Positions 1-8,998 are shown, counted from the stretch's first letter. The stretch: 64,000 nt of DNA from Acidobacteria bacterium Ga0074141 (GCA_001464665.1 LNDP01000015.1:434001-498000); one strand, 5' to 3'. The notes: generated from the letters alone by a model not told the origin. Program-made: numbers and translations.

Positions 1-48
1 CCATAGCTCCGATATCGTTAATCTGCTAACATCTCGGAGGCCAAACCG

Positions 49-1419
49 ATGTCAGACAAGAACGACAAGAGAGAGATCTTTGGATGGATCACCTACGACT
101 GGGCAAATTCGGCCTTTTACACCACGGTTGTCAGCGTACTCTTGGGCCCCTATATCACGGCTCTTGCCCAAAATGACGTTGGCCGCGGTGGAACCGTGCT
201 CTCCCTCGGCGGGTATGCATCGATTACCGCAGATAACCTTTTCACCTCGACGCTAGGCGTTTCGGTATTTGCACAGGTCTTTCTGCTTCCGCTTCTAGGA
301 TCGATCGCCGACTATACAAACCTAAAGAAGCGAATGATGGCCGCGTTCTGTTATACCGGTGTCATCGCGAGTTCGCTGCTGTTTTTCGTCACTGGCGACG
401 ACTATCTTTGGGGCTGTGTAGCCCTTATCGTCGCAAATATCTCTTTTGCTGCCGCGAATGTCTTTTATAACGCCTACCTGATCGACATAACCACCGAGGA
501 TCGGCGCGACCGCGTTTCGAGCCATGGATATGCCGCCGGATACCTAGGCGGGATAATAATGCTCTTCCTCAACATCGCATTGATCCAGTTTGCACCAAGT
601 CTCGGAATCACAGAGGGAACCGCCGTTCGGGTTTCTATGCTGGCAGCCTCTCTCTGGTGGGGCCTCTTCGCTATCGTAACGTTTAAGCTTTTAAAGAACC
701 GCAACCAAAAGAGAGCCCGAAAGGACGGCCAAAACCTATTCAACGCGGGATTTAGGGAACTCGGAAATACGGTCAAGGAGTTAAAGGGTCTCCGCTATAC
801 GCTACTGTTTTTGGTAGCTTATCTTTTCTACAACGATGGCATTCAAACGGTTATCCTAAACAGCTCGGTTTTCCTTTCGCAGGAGCTCTTCGTGTCCCGT
901 GGACTCGAGACCGATCAGACCTTTCTTTTGGGAATCTTTGTCGTTGCTCAGGTTGCGGCACTGATCGGAGCCATTGGGTTCGAATACCTCTCACGATTCA
1001 TTGGGGCAAAGAAAACGATCATCATCTGCCTAATGATCTGGTGTGGGATCGTCATATACGCTTACGGCTTTCTCGATACGCTCACGCAAGCGTTGATCAT
1101 GGCGGCCTTCATCGGGATGGTTTTGGGCAGCACGCAGGCACTTTCCCGGTCACTTTACTCGCAGATGATCCCGAAAGAAAGAGAATCGGGTTTCTTCGGG
1201 ATCTATGAGATCTCGGAAAAGGGAACGTCGTGGCTCGGAAATGCGGTGTTCGCCGTCGTAATTGGCGTAACTGGCTCATATCGCCATGCAATACTCGCAT
1301 TGATTGCCTTCTTCCTTATCGGCCTCGTGCTTCTGGTGTTGACGAATACAGTGAAGGCGATTCATCAGGCCGGTAATCTCACTCCTGAAGAGGCGGAACG
1401 TTCCTTTCCGCCAAACTGA
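49..1419 (+). CDS. UMF1-family MFS transporter (Atg22-like)
   Basis: 456-residue polytopic inner-membrane protein of the major facilitator superfamily. The N-terminal motif GWITYDWANSAFYTTV is the signature of the UMF1 / Atg22-like branch, and about 11-12 hydrophobic segments can be read along the protein, with a charged central loop near residues 215-245 (KNRNQKRARK). Family members are thought to export amino acids or other small solutes, but no substrate can be read from the sequence. The ATG start is preceded by GGAGG at 36-40, eight bases upstream. The next gene follows after 65 bases on the same strand. Confidence 0.9.
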   Translation: MSDKNDKREIFGWITYDWANSAFYTTVVSVLLGPYITALAQNDVGRGGTVLSLGGYASITADNLFTSTLGVSVFAQVFLLPLLGSIADYTNLKKRMMAAFCYTGVIASSLLFFVTGDDYLWGCVALIVANISFAAANVFYNAYLIDITTEDRRDRVSSHGYAAGYLGGIIMLFLNIALIQFAPSLGITEGTAVRVSMLAASLWWGLFAIVTFKLLKNRNQKRARKDGQNLFNAGFRELGNTVKELKGLRYTLLFLVAYLFYNDGIQTVILNSSVFLSQELFVSRGLETDQTFLLGIFVVAQVAALIGAIGFEYLSRFIGAKKTIIICLMIWCGIVIYAYGFLDTLTQALIMAAFIGMVLGSTQALSRSLYSQMIPKERESGFFGIYEISEKGTSWLGNAVFAVVIGVTGSYRHAILALIAFFLIGLVLLVLTNTVKAIHQAGNLTPEEAERSFPPN

Positions 1420-1484
1420 TTTGAAGCAGATGCCGTATCCGATATAATTTTGCTGTAGCCTTTTATTTTTGGAGGAAATTCTTT

Positions 1485-2030
1485 GTGCCCGAAACTGCTG
1501 CGGAGAAAATGGTGACGATCTTTGGTGGCTCGAAATGCACCGCAGATTCCGAGGAATATCAGGAAGCTTACGCTTTAGGGAAACGATTAGCTGAAGCGGG
1601 CTTCGCGATCTGCACCGGTGGCTATCTCGGCGTTATGGAAGCCGCCTCGAAAGGTGCCCGCGAGGCCGGCGGAAGGGTTTTCGGAATCGTGATGAATCAA
1701 TTCCGCTCTGAACCGAACCGGTTTCTCACTGACAAGGTTGCGACCGACCATTTTTACGACCGACTTCAGAACCTGATCACACGATCGATCGGGTTCGTCG
1801 CGTTTCGGGGCGGGATGGGTACTGTCACCGAGATCTCGCTCGTCTGGAATAAGCTTCAGACGAATGTCTTGTCACCGCGCCCCCTAGTGCTTGTCGGTGA
1901 GTGCTGGCGCAACGTTGTTGCGAACTGGGAGCAGGAACTCGTCGTATCAAAAAAAGACGTCGGTCTTTTAGATTTTGCAGCAGATGCTGCAGAAGCAAGC
2001 TCTATCATTATCAAGCGTTCCGGAGTATAA
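1485..2030 (+). CDS. LOG-family (lysine-decarboxylase-like) protein
   Basis: 181-residue cytosolic Rossmann-like protein of the LOG / TIGR00725 group. The N-terminal IFGGSKC, the central GGYLGVMEAASKGA and the later GGMGTVTE (about residue 108) correspond to the nucleotide-binding and catalytic segments of LOG phosphoribohydrolases. The usual PGGxGTxxE reads RGGMGTVTE here, so the Pro is an Arg. Characterised LOG proteins release a base from nucleoside monophosphates, but bacterial members outside the cytokinin context are mostly untested. The start is GTG, supported by GGAGG at 1471-1475. The AIM24 gene begins six bases after its stop, so the two are probably co-transcribed. Confidence 0.82.
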   Translation: MPETAAEKMVTIFGGSKCTADSEEYQEAYALGKRLAEAGFAICTGGYLGVMEAASKGAREAGGRVFGIVMNQFRSEPNRFLTDKVATDHFYDRLQNLITRSIGFVAFRGGMGTVTEISLVWNKLQTNVLSPRPLVLVGECWRNVVANWEQELVVSKKDVGLLDFAADAAEASSIIIKRSGV

Positions 2031-2036
2031 GAATCA

Positions 2037-2924
2037 ATGAATTGTCCAAAATGTACTGCTGATTTAGCTGCAAACGCACGATTTTGCGGGTCATGCGGCT
2101 TCACCCTCGTGGCATCCGAACCGCCGCCAGTCGTCGGTACACCGCCGGTTATCGGGGCGCCACCGCCACGTAACAACGAGACGTTTCATTTTGATCAGGA
2201 TGGCCGGGGCCAGGGCCGAGGTTACACCTGGGAGATCGCCCACGCGGGCTCATTCGCTCTGGCGCTCGTTAAGCTCGATTCTGGCCAGTCGATCAACGCC
2301 GAGGCCGGGGCGATGGTCTCGATGTCTTCAAATGTGGACCTTAGTTCGCAGATGAAGGGTGGCGTCTTTGGGGCCTTGAAACGCGCCGTCGGAGGCGAAT
2401 CGGCCTTTGTATCTACCTTTACGGCTCAGAACGGACCCGGCGAAGTTGCACTTGCTCCCGGCACGCCCGGCGATATTGTCGGGATCGAAATGCGGAATCA
2501 GCAGTTCAAGGTGCAGTCCAGTTCGTATCTTGCCGGTGACACGAGTCTTGCGGTCGAGACCAAATTTGGCGGAGCGAAATCGTTTTTCGGAGGCGAAGGC
2601 CTTTTCCTACTTGAGGTAGGCGGAACGGGTCTGTTGCTGATCTCGTCCTTCGGGGCGATCTATCGTCGCGTTTTGGCTCCCGGTGAGGGCTATGTGGTCG
2701 ATACGGGACATCTTGTCGCCTGGGAGGGCCACATGCAGTATAACCTCCGAAAAGCTTCAAAGGCCGGTTTCTTTAGGAGTTTAGCTAGTGGCGAAGGCCT
2801 TGTTGCAGAGTTTTCCGGGCCCGGAGAGATCTTGATCCAGACAAGAAATCTTGCTGCGTTTGCCGGGATGCTCAAGCCCTTTTTCCCGTCGCAATCAGGC
2901 GGCGGAATTAACTTCGGAAGCTAG
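2037..2924 (+). CDS. AIM24-family protein with N-terminal zinc ribbon
   Basis: 295 residues. Residues 1-21 carry CPKC and CGSC, a zinc-ribbon pair, followed by a proline-rich linker to about residue 45. The rest (about 60-285) is the TIGR00266/AIM24 beta-rich fold, recognisable from the AGAMVSMSSNVDL, GDIVGIEM and VDTGHLVAWE segments. Family function is unknown; the mitochondrial homologue affects inner-membrane organisation. No signal peptide or membrane segment is seen, so it is probably cytosolic or peripheral. It lies six bases after the LOG gene and 29 bases before enzyme I, suggesting one transcript. Confidence 0.85.
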   Translation: MNCPKCTADLAANARFCGSCGFTLVASEPPPVVGTPPVIGAPPPRNNETFHFDQDGRGQGRGYTWEIAHAGSFALALVKLDSGQSINAEAGAMVSMSSNVDLSSQMKGGVFGALKRAVGGESAFVSTFTAQNGPGEVALAPGTPGDIVGIEMRNQQFKVQSSSYLAGDTSLAVETKFGGAKSFFGGEGLFLLEVGGTGLLLISSFGAIYRRVLAPGEGYVVDTGHLVAWEGHMQYNLRKASKAGFFRSLASGEGLVAEFSGPGEILIQTRNLAAFAGMLKPFFPSQSGGGINFGS

Positions 2925-2953
2925 TCTTCCGCCTTTATTTCGATGCGAACATA

Positions 2954-4720
2954 GTGAGCGACCGACCCGGCCATAAGAACCAAGTCAGGTATAGCGGCAG
3001 GGCTGTGTCCCGCGGTTTTGCGGTCGGGCAGATTGTTTCGCTTTACGGGGAAAGGCGGCAATTCTTTCGCGTTTCCATTCCGGAAAGCTCCGTTCAGGGC
3101 GAGATACGCCGGCTGCAATCGGCGATCTCGACGGCGAAGCATCAGATTCAACGGCTTATTCGCTCCGACAGTTCGGGCCTAAACGCGATCGCCGAAGGGA
3201 TCCTCGATACACATCTTCTCGTACTTGAAGACCACACCTTCCTCTCCAAACTCGAACACTCGATCGAACACGACCTTGTGAACGCCGAATGGGCGGTCAA
3301 GTCCGTCACGGACTCCTATCTTATCCAATACCGCTCGCTTGATAATTCGAACATTCGGGAAAGGGCCGCGGATATTTTGGACATCGCCGAGCGAATTCGA
3401 TCAGCTTTGGGCGGCAGACGAAGGTCGCCGATGAGGCTTCCTCCGGATTCCGTGCTTGCGGCAAAGGAGATCCGGCCATCGACAATGATCGAGTTTGGTG
3501 AGAACCGCCCGATCGCGATCGTCACCGAACACGGAGGGTGGACGTCGCACGCATATATCCTCGCCCGCGAGCTCGATATTCCCGCTGTTACCGGCCTTCG
3601 AAAGATACTGCGGCATCTTCGAAACGGCGATCGTATCATCGTCGATGGCTATCGCGGCGAGGTGGTTCTTAATCCGACCGCCGAGACAGAAAGAGAATAT
3701 CGGTCGAGGCAACCGAAGCCGCCTACGATCAAGAGATCATCATCTGAGCCGCCGGAACCTGCGAGAACTCTGGACGGCCATTTGATCAGGCTGACCTCAA
3801 ATCTAGATTCGGTCAACGGGCTTTCGGTGGCCAAACGAATGGGGGCGTGCGGCATCGGGCTTTTTCGGTCCGAATTCCTGATCGGGCAGTACGGCCGATA
3901 TCCAACCGAGGCCCAGCAGTTCGACGCATACAGCTCTTTGGTAGCAGCTTCTGATGGCGAAACGGTCAATATTCGAACTTTTGATATTGGTGTCGGACAA
4001 ATATCCGGACGCCACGAGGACCGCGAACGAAATCCTGCCCTTGGCCTTCGAGGTATTCGTCTCAGTCTCAGTTTCGAACACGAGTTCGTGAAACAGATCA
4101 GGGCTCTTCTGCGGGCGTCGGCAATTGGTCCTTTGAATATTGTGCTTCCGATGGTCGGAGATCTTGACGAGGTCCATTCGGTTCGCGGATTAATTGCAAA
4201 AGTTGCGGAGAGCTTAAAGGAAAAGGACGTACCGATCGGCGAACCAAAGGTCGGCATTATGATCGAAGTGCCGGGGGCGGCGATCCTTGCCGACGACCTG
4301 TGTTCAGTTGCCGATTTCTTTTGCCTCGGCACCAACGACCTCATTCAATATCTTCTTGCGGCCGACCGGGACAATGAAAATGTCGCCGGTTGGTATCAAA
4401 CGCTGCATCCGGCAGTATTACGAACCGTTAGCGATGTGATCGCCGCCGGAAAGCGGGGCAATCGGCCGGTATCGATCTGCGGAGAGATGGCCGGTTCGCC
4501 GTTCTACGTGCCTCTCCTGGTCGGAATGGGGGCTGAGGAGCTTAGCATGAATGCGAACTCACTGCCGGAGGTCCGGCGCGTTATTGGGTCGATCGCATTC
4601 GAAGAAGCTCAAGCCCTCGCCAGCCGCGTGCTGAAGTTGGCGAGCGCGAAGGAGATCGAAACCCAGATCCGCGAGCAGCATCATGATAAGTGGTCTCACC
4701 TTTTTCCGGGAAACAGTTGA
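2954..4720 (+). CDS. ptsI: Phosphoenolpyruvate-protein phosphotransferase (PTS enzyme I)
   Basis: 588-residue cytosolic enzyme that takes phosphate from PEP and passes it to HPr. The phosphorylatable His lies in GGWTSHAYILAR (about residue 199). The PEP-binding barrel is seen in GIGLFRSEFL, CLGTNDLIQYLLAADR and SICGEMAGSP, which carries the catalytic Cys near residue 510. The segment equivalent to the family's RTxDIGGDK reads RTFDIGVGQIS, so the GDK is changed. Start is GTG at 2954: the only nearby ATG (2943) is closed by a stop after three codons, and no clear ribosome site is visible. No HPr or EII gene is in the window, so a regulatory (nitrogen-type) PTS is possible. Confidence 0.88.
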   Translation: MSDRPGHKNQVRYSGRAVSRGFAVGQIVSLYGERRQFFRVSIPESSVQGEIRRLQSAISTAKHQIQRLIRSDSSGLNAIAEGILDTHLLVLEDHTFLSKLEHSIEHDLVNAEWAVKSVTDSYLIQYRSLDNSNIRERAADILDIAERIRSALGGRRRSPMRLPPDSVLAAKEIRPSTMIEFGENRPIAIVTEHGGWTSHAYILARELDIPAVTGLRKILRHLRNGDRIIVDGYRGEVVLNPTAETEREYRSRQPKPPTIKRSSSEPPEPARTLDGHLIRLTSNLDSVNGLSVAKRMGACGIGLFRSEFLIGQYGRYPTEAQQFDAYSSLVAASDGETVNIRTFDIGVGQISGRHEDRERNPALGLRGIRLSLSFEHEFVKQIRALLRASAIGPLNIVLPMVGDLDEVHSVRGLIAKVAESLKEKDVPIGEPKVGIMIEVPGAAILADDLCSVADFFCLGTNDLIQYLLAADRDNENVAGWYQTLHPAVLRTVSDVIAAGKRGNRPVSICGEMAGSPFYVPLLVGMGAEELSMNANSLPEVRRVIGSIAFEEAQALASRVLKLASAKEIETQIREQHHDKWSHLFPGNS

Positions 4721-4757
4721 CCCAACACGAAAAGTTCGAAAAAGCGATAAAGGGCGA

Positions 4758-4786
4758 TTACAACTGTTCAACATTTTTGCTATACT
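4758..4786 (+). promoter_or_regulatory. Sigma70-type promoter of rnpB
   Basis: A -35 box TTACAA (4758-4763), a 17-base spacer and a -10 box TATACT (4781-4786) stand just upstream of the RNase P RNA 5' end at about 4798. The spacing to the P1 helix fits a transcription start at about 4794-4798. It is predicted from sequence only. Confidence 0.6.
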
Positions 4787-4797
4787 TCCGATTGCCT

Positions 4798-5181
4798 GAG
4801 GCGGAACAGCCGGACGGCCGCCGTAACATTTTTGTTAGGGAGGAAAGTCCGAACACCAAAGGGCAGCGAGCCGGATAACATCCGGGCGCCCGCGTAAGCG
4901 GGTGACGACAAGTGCAACAGAGAAAAGACCAGCCCTCACGGGTGATGGGTGAAACGGTGGGGTAAGAGCCCACCGGCGTATCTGGTAACAGGTACGGCCA
5001 GGCAAACTCCTCGCGGTGCAAGACCAAATAGGGAAACGTTTATCGGGCGGCCCGCCTGTAACGCGGCAACGCGGACGTTTCCGGGTAGGTTGCTGGAGCC
5101 GGCGAGTGATCGCTGGCCTAGATGAATGGCCGTCATTCGCTTTTGCGAATACAGAATTCGGCTTACAGGCTGTTCCGCCAA
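4798..5181 (+). ncRNA. rnpB: RNase P RNA (class A)
   Basis: Catalytic RNA that removes 5' leaders from tRNA precursors. The conserved core is clear: GAGGAAAGTCCGAACACC near the 5' end (CR I), ACAGAGAAAAGACC, GGGTGAAACGGTGGGGTAAG, and the CR V-type GCAAGACCAAATAGGG at about 5018. Helix P1 closes exactly: 4800-4811 (GGCGGAACAGCC) is the reverse complement of 5168-5179. The 3' part has the expected ACAGAATTCGGCTTACAGGC element. Ends are set from P1 and may be off by a few bases. A promoter lies directly upstream. Confidence 0.95.
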
Positions 5182-5219
5182 AAGGCCTTTTCACTAAGAC
5201 CGGAGAAAATAAGACATCT

Positions 5220-5489
5220 ATGGCTAATCGAAAAGGAGTTTTCATCGGGGCATATGTTCCGAACGAACTCAAGGAATCGCTTCGGCGCCGCGCCGCGGCA
5301 GAGCACAGAACTCTTTCACAGGAAATAACACGCATTTTGGTCGAAGCGGTCCACGGCAAAGGCCTTCCCGCCGGCAGCGTCGATCGGCGTAATGACACGA
5401 CAATACCTCGAAGGCGTTCAACCGACCCGCCGACACGTCGACGTGCGGGCGACCTTCCGTATATTCCGCCGGATTCAGAAGAAAAGTGA
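5220..5489 (+). CDS. Small ribbon-helix-helix (Arc/CopG-like) protein
   Basis: 89 residues. Residues 1-45 fit an Arc-type ribbon-helix-helix: a short beta strand (GVFIGAYVP), then two helices (ELKESLRRRAAAEHRTLSQEITRILVEAV). The rest is an Arg/Pro-rich tail. Such proteins usually bind DNA as dimers; no toxin gene is adjacent, so an orphan regulator is as likely as an antitoxin. The ATG at 5220 is chosen because the fold begins there and CGGAG lies 15-19 bases upstream. An open frame extends back into rnpB, but that is RNA gene sequence. A hairpin terminator follows the stop. Confidence 0.75.
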   Translation: MANRKGVFIGAYVPNELKESLRRRAAAEHRTLSQEITRILVEAVHGKGLPAGSVDRRNDTTIPRRRSTDPPTRRRAGDLPYIPPDSEEK

Positions 5490-5502
5490 CACGTGTTTTC
5501 GT

Positions 5503-5536
5503 GCGGCTGCCGAAATATGGCGGCCGCTTTTATTTT
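5503..5536 (+). terminator. Rho-independent terminator
   Basis: Inverted repeat GCGGCTGCC (5503-5511) / GGCGGCCGC (5519-5527) with a 7-base loop and one G-U-type pair, followed directly by TTTTATTTT. It lies 13 bases after the stop of the ribbon-helix-helix gene and fits the end of the rnpB-RHH stretch. Confidence 0.75.
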
Positions 5537-5564
5537 GGCTATCCGATTTTGATACGATTAGGTA

Positions 5565-6305
5565 ATGCCGACAAGGTATATCGCAATATCAGTGATTTCC
5601 GTCTTTCTGAGCTTCATCGGCGGCTTTCTTGTCGCAAATGCGCTGAATCGCTCTGAGGTCGCGTCTCTACAAAGCAGACTTCAAAAGGCGACGGCAGATC
5701 CCGCAACCACAAACAGTAACGCGAACGAAAGCACGCTTTCGGACGACGAGATTCGCGCTAAGATCGCGGAGGCCGACGCGACACCCGATAATTTTGCATT
5801 CCAGCGTGACCTTGGCCTCGGGCTATATCGTTATGCCGCAATGCAGCAGGACACGGCCTTGCTTCGTGAGTCGTCCCGCCTGCTCGAACGAGCCTTGGGC
5901 CTTAATCCGAATGACTATCAGATCAAGGTCGCGCTCGGGAACTCCCATTTTGACGTGGGCTATTTCGAAAAGAAGAATGAGCCATTCGTAGAGGCTCGCA
6001 AGTACTATCGTTTGGCACTCGATGCCCGCCCAAATGACGTAGAGGTCAGGACGGACTACGCTCTCACCTATTTCTTGCAATCGCCGCCTGATAATACGAA
6101 TGCGATAAAAGAGTTTGAAGCGGTTCTCCGTGACAATCCAAAACAGGAAAAGGCACTGCAGTTTCTGACACGGGCATATTGGCAGGCCGGACAGGGTGAT
6201 CGTGCGGCGGTGACGCTGCAACAGCTTCGTCAGGCTAACCCCGGCAGCCCGGTGGTCAAGGAACTCGAAAGTCTTTTGTTGCAACCTCCCGCGGCCGCAC
6301 AATGA
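5565..6305 (+). CDS. Membrane-anchored tetratricopeptide-repeat protein
   Basis: 246 residues. An N-terminal membrane anchor (about residues 5-25, IAISVISVFLSFIGGFLVAN) precedes a short coiled-coil-like stretch and about three TPR units (for example ALGLNPNDYQIKVALGNSHF, LALDARPNDVEVRTDYALTY, AVLRDNPKQEKALQFLTRAY). The TPR part resembles those of cytochrome c biogenesis CcmH/NrfG-type and pilus-assembly scaffolds, but no haem-lyase motif is present. It probably faces the periplasm and mediates protein contacts. Its stop overlaps the next start by four bases (ATGA), so the two are translationally coupled. Confidence 0.82.
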   Translation: MPTRYIAISVISVFLSFIGGFLVANALNRSEVASLQSRLQKATADPATTNSNANESTLSDDEIRAKIAEADATPDNFAFQRDLGLGLYRYAAMQQDTALLRESSRLLERALGLNPNDYQIKVALGNSHFDVGYFEKKNEPFVEARKYYRLALDARPNDVEVRTDYALTYFLQSPPDNTNAIKEFEAVLRDNPKQEKALQFLTRAYWQAGQGDRAAVTLQQLRQANPGSPVVKELESLLLQPPAAAQ

Positions 6306-6598
6306 GAGAAGCTCTAATAATCCTCGCGGTGATCCTGGTCTTGTTCGCGCTATCCGCCTTCCGCTATCGGAAGCAGATCAAGACCATCTACGGCGTCTGG
6401 AAAGCGCTTAAGGAGATTCGTTCTGGCGGATTTCCGAATGGACCGAACAGCCTTGGGCAAGAGGCCGAGTCCTCTAAGCTCGCGAGATGTATGAAGTGCG
6501 GAAGCTGGCACCCGGAATCGACAATGATCAGGGTTGGCAACGGGCCGATGTTCTGTTCGGCCGCATGCTTTGAAAAGGGAGCCAAACAGGCGGCTTAG
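6302..6598 (+). CDS. Small membrane protein with C-terminal zinc-binding motif (PP0621-like)
   Basis: 98 residues: a single N-terminal membrane helix (about residues 3-22), a basic linker, then CMKCGSWHP...MFCSAACFEKG, which supplies a Cys2-Cys2-type metal site. The layout matches the PP0621 family of short membrane zinc-ribbon proteins, whose function is unknown. It overlaps the TPR gene by ATGA and is convergent with prepilin peptidase, with only three bases between the two stops. Confidence 0.75.
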   Translation: MREALIILAVILVLFALSAFRYRKQIKTIYGVWKALKEIRSGGFPNGPNSLGQEAESSKLARCMKCGSWHPESTMIRVGNGPMFCSAACFEKGAKQAA

Positions 6599-6601
6599 CA
6601 T

Positions 6602-7492
6602 TTAATAGGCGAACTGTCCGAGATACCAAGAAATGATCGTCTCCCCGAAGAACAGGGCTGCGACAGAACCGATCCCGAGAAAGATGCCAAAAGGAATTTG
6701 AGCCTGAAAGTTTCGGTCTCGCTTAATGAGGATCATGCCAACGCCGGCGACCGCTCCGGCGAAGGCTGCAATGAAGATCGCGAGAAACGCGAGCCGCCAG
6801 CCAAGTAGAGCACCGTAGCCGAGCATCATCTTTACGTCGCCGAGGCCCATCGCATCAACGCCACGCAATCGCTTCCATGCCGCTCCGATGGCCCACAGAA
6901 TCCCGCCGCCGGCGAGTGCTCCCAACAAAGCTCCGGCAAGGGAAACGAGAACAGGTGACTGTCCGGCAAGCTCGGAAATCGGGTACGAAAAGGTATCGGG
7001 AAAATAGGAATTTCCGGCCATCAGAGGAAACGCGACCCTGACCAAAATGGCAAATATCACGAACGGATAGGTGATCACATTTGGCAGGATCATATGCTCG
7101 GCGTCGATGAAGACGAGCACGACCGTAACGGTTAGAAAGATCAGCGCGACCGGAAGAAATGCGTTGAGCCCGAAAAACCAGAATGCCGAAAGCCAGAGAA
7201 GAGCATTGAGCAACTCCACCGCCGGGTAGCGAACCGAGATCGGGGCTTTACAGTTGCGGCATTTTCCGCCGAGTATCAGCCAACTAAGAACAGGAATGTT
7301 GTCATAAGGCTTGATCGCCGCGGAACATTTGGGGCAGGCCGAGTTTGGGAAGACTATCGACTGTTCATTCGGGACACGATGGATGACAACGTTCAGGAAA
7401 CTCCCGACCGCGGCACCAAAAACGAAGATGATGACCGCCGGCAGCCACACCGGCTCGAGGATCAACGGATATAATGGTTGGAGAGGTTGCAT
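6602..7492 (-). CDS. pilD: Prepilin peptidase (A24 leader peptidase / methyltransferase)
   Basis: 296-residue polytopic inner-membrane enzyme that cleaves and N-methylates type IV prepilins and type II secretion pseudopilins. The cytoplasmic loop has both cysteine pairs (CPKC and CRNC) needed for the bifunctional form. The two catalytic aspartates are in FIDAEH (about residue 128) and GLGDVKMM (about residue 218). About eight membrane helices can be counted. No pilin or pilus-assembly gene is in this window. The upstream 200 bases to the divergent oxidoreductase gene hold its promoter. Confidence 0.93.
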   Translation of the reverse strand: MQPLQPLYPLILEPVWLPAVIIFVFGAAVGSFLNVVIHRVPNEQSIVFPNSACPKCSAAIKPYDNIPVLSWLILGGKCRNCKAPISVRYPAVELLNALLWLSAFWFFGLNAFLPVALIFLTVTVVLVFIDAEHMILPNVITYPFVIFAILVRVAFPLMAGNSYFPDTFSYPISELAGQSPVLVSLAGALLGALAGGGILWAIGAAWKRLRGVDAMGLGDVKMMLGYGALLGWRLAFLAIFIAAFAGAVAGVGMILIKRDRNFQAQIPFGIFLGIGSVAALFFGETIISWYLGQFAY

Positions 7493-7691
7493 CTGTCGGC
7501 CTGTCTGAAATTGATTCGCTTATTTATTTCCCGCGACCGCGAGTAGAATAATCGTAAGCGAGACCTTTGAAAAAGAAAAGTACTGGGAACTGAAACCCGA
7601 CAAGGTTCAGCATCGAATTTAACGCTGATTTGTTTTAGATGTCACGCGGCAATCTGTTCAGGCGAGGTGCAACCCAGAGCGTTACTTATTT

Positions 7692-8933
7692 ATGACAAAG
7701 CCTATTGTGATCATAGGGGCCGGTTTGGCGGGCCTCTGCTGTGCACTTGAATTAGCCGATGCGGGGCACGACTTCCTTCTTTTAGATGCATCCGACCGCG
7801 TCGGCGGGCGAATAAAGACGGACATCGTTAACGGCTTTAAGCTTGACCGGGGCTTTCAGGTTCTTCTCGATAGCTATCCTGAAGTAAGCCGCCGACTAGT
7901 ACTCCGCGACTTAAAGCTACAGAAATTTCTTCCGGGGGCGAAGGTGCGGTTCGGCGGAGAGTTCCACTCGGTAACCGACCCGTTTCGCCGGCCTTTGGAA
8001 GCGATCCCGACGGTCTTCTCGCCGATCGGAAGCTTGTTCGATAAGCTTCGGGTCGCATTTCTGCGGGCGGATGTGCTCAAGGATTCGACCGCCAAGCTTT
8101 TTGCCCGCGAAGAAACTACAACGCTCGAACGCCTTCGTTCGGCTGGATTCTCTGACCTGATGATTGAGCGATTTTTCCGGCCATTCCTTGGCGGAATTTT
8201 TCTCGAAGGCGACCTGAACACGTCGAGCAGGATGTTCGACTTCGTGTTTCAGATGTTCTCAACCGGTAATGCTTGCCTACCGGCTGAGGGTATGGAGGCG
8301 ATCCCGCGAGCATTGGCGGCCACGCTCCCGAGTTCTAAGTTGCGGTTGAATACGACCGTAAGCAGCATAGAAGAGGGTGTGGTCATTCTAGAAAATGGCG
8401 AACGGCTCGAGGCCTCGGCAATCGTCGTCGCTTCTGACGCTCTCAACGCGGCGAAACTGCTTGGCGATGAAGAAGTTCGAAAGGGTGTCGGCGTCACCTG
8501 CGTTTATTTTTCGGTTCCGATCGCTCCGTTGACCGAGCCCGTTCTTGTGATCAATGGAGAAGGGAAAGGCCCGATCAACAACCTGTGCTTCCCGACGCAG
8601 GTCGCGTCGGTTTATGGGCCCGAGGGTACAGACCTCGCCTCTGTTACCGTCCTTGGAAGTGGACACGACGCGGCAAAGTTACTCACCGATGTCCGCGAAC
8701 AACTCACTGAGTGGTTTGGAAGCGAGGTCAATAAATGGGAGCATCTCAAAACCTACGAGATCGACTTTGCTCTTCCTGCTCAGGAGCCGCCTGCTCTCAC
8801 TCCGCCCGAACGGGACGTTAGAGTACGGCCGGGCGTCTACGTTTGCGGGGATCATATCGACAATGCCTCAATACAGGGTGCGATGGTCTCCGGAAGGCGT
8901 GCCGCCACGGCATTGCTCGAAGACCTGCATTGA
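7692..8933 (+). CDS. FAD-dependent amine-oxidase/phytoene-desaturase-like oxidoreductase
   Basis: 413 residues. The dinucleotide-binding motif IGAGLAGLCCALELADAG is at residues 8-25, followed by the second FAD motif DRVGGRIKTD. The C-terminal VRPGVYVCGDHIDNASIQGAMVSGRRAA is the flavin-contacting end of the amine oxidase / protoporphyrinogen oxidase-like superfamily. The substrate cannot be told; related proteins act on amines, porphyrinogens or carotenoid intermediates. No carotenoid or haem gene lies nearby. It stands alone between divergent pilD and convergent LVIVD genes, with a hairpin after the stop. Confidence 0.85.
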   Translation: MTKPIVIIGAGLAGLCCALELADAGHDFLLLDASDRVGGRIKTDIVNGFKLDRGFQVLLDSYPEVSRRLVLRDLKLQKFLPGAKVRFGGEFHSVTDPFRRPLEAIPTVFSPIGSLFDKLRVAFLRADVLKDSTAKLFAREETTTLERLRSAGFSDLMIERFFRPFLGGIFLEGDLNTSSRMFDFVFQMFSTGNACLPAEGMEAIPRALAATLPSSKLRLNTTVSSIEEGVVILENGERLEASAIVVASDALNAAKLLGDEEVRKGVGVTCVYFSVPIAPLTEPVLVINGEGKGPINNLCFPTQVASVYGPEGTDLASVTVLGSGHDAAKLLTDVREQLTEWFGSEVNKWEHLKTYEIDFALPAQEPPALTPPERDVRVRPGVYVCGDHIDNASIQGAMVSGRRAATALLEDLH

Positions 8934-8940
8934 GCCGAAA

Positions 8941-8971
8941 TGAAAACGAGGCTGTCGTTTCCGACAGCCCC
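8941..8971 (-). terminator. Hairpin terminator between convergent genes
   Basis: Perfect 8-bp stem GGCTGTCG / CGACAGCC (8950-8957 and 8962-8969), loop TTTC. Read on the minus strand the stem is followed by TCGTTTTCA, so it best serves the LVIVD-repeat gene ending at 8999. It may also slow transcription from the other side. Confidence 0.65.
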
Positions 8972-8998
8972 GCTCAACGAACAGCATATTTGCTGAAG

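Noticed and set aside
3649-4344. Long open frame antisense to ptsI (231 codons)
   Set aside because: Its composition is Ser/Arg-rich as expected for a shadow of a GC-rich gene, and the sense strand has an unmistakable enzyme I.
4690-5027. Open frames on both strands across 4690-5400
   Set aside because: They cover the RNase P RNA gene, whose conserved core and P1 helix explain the sequence.
5016-5219. Upstream extension of the ribbon-helix-helix gene to 5016
   Set aside because: The added residues would be translated from rnpB. The domain and a nearby purine-rich site support the start at 5220.
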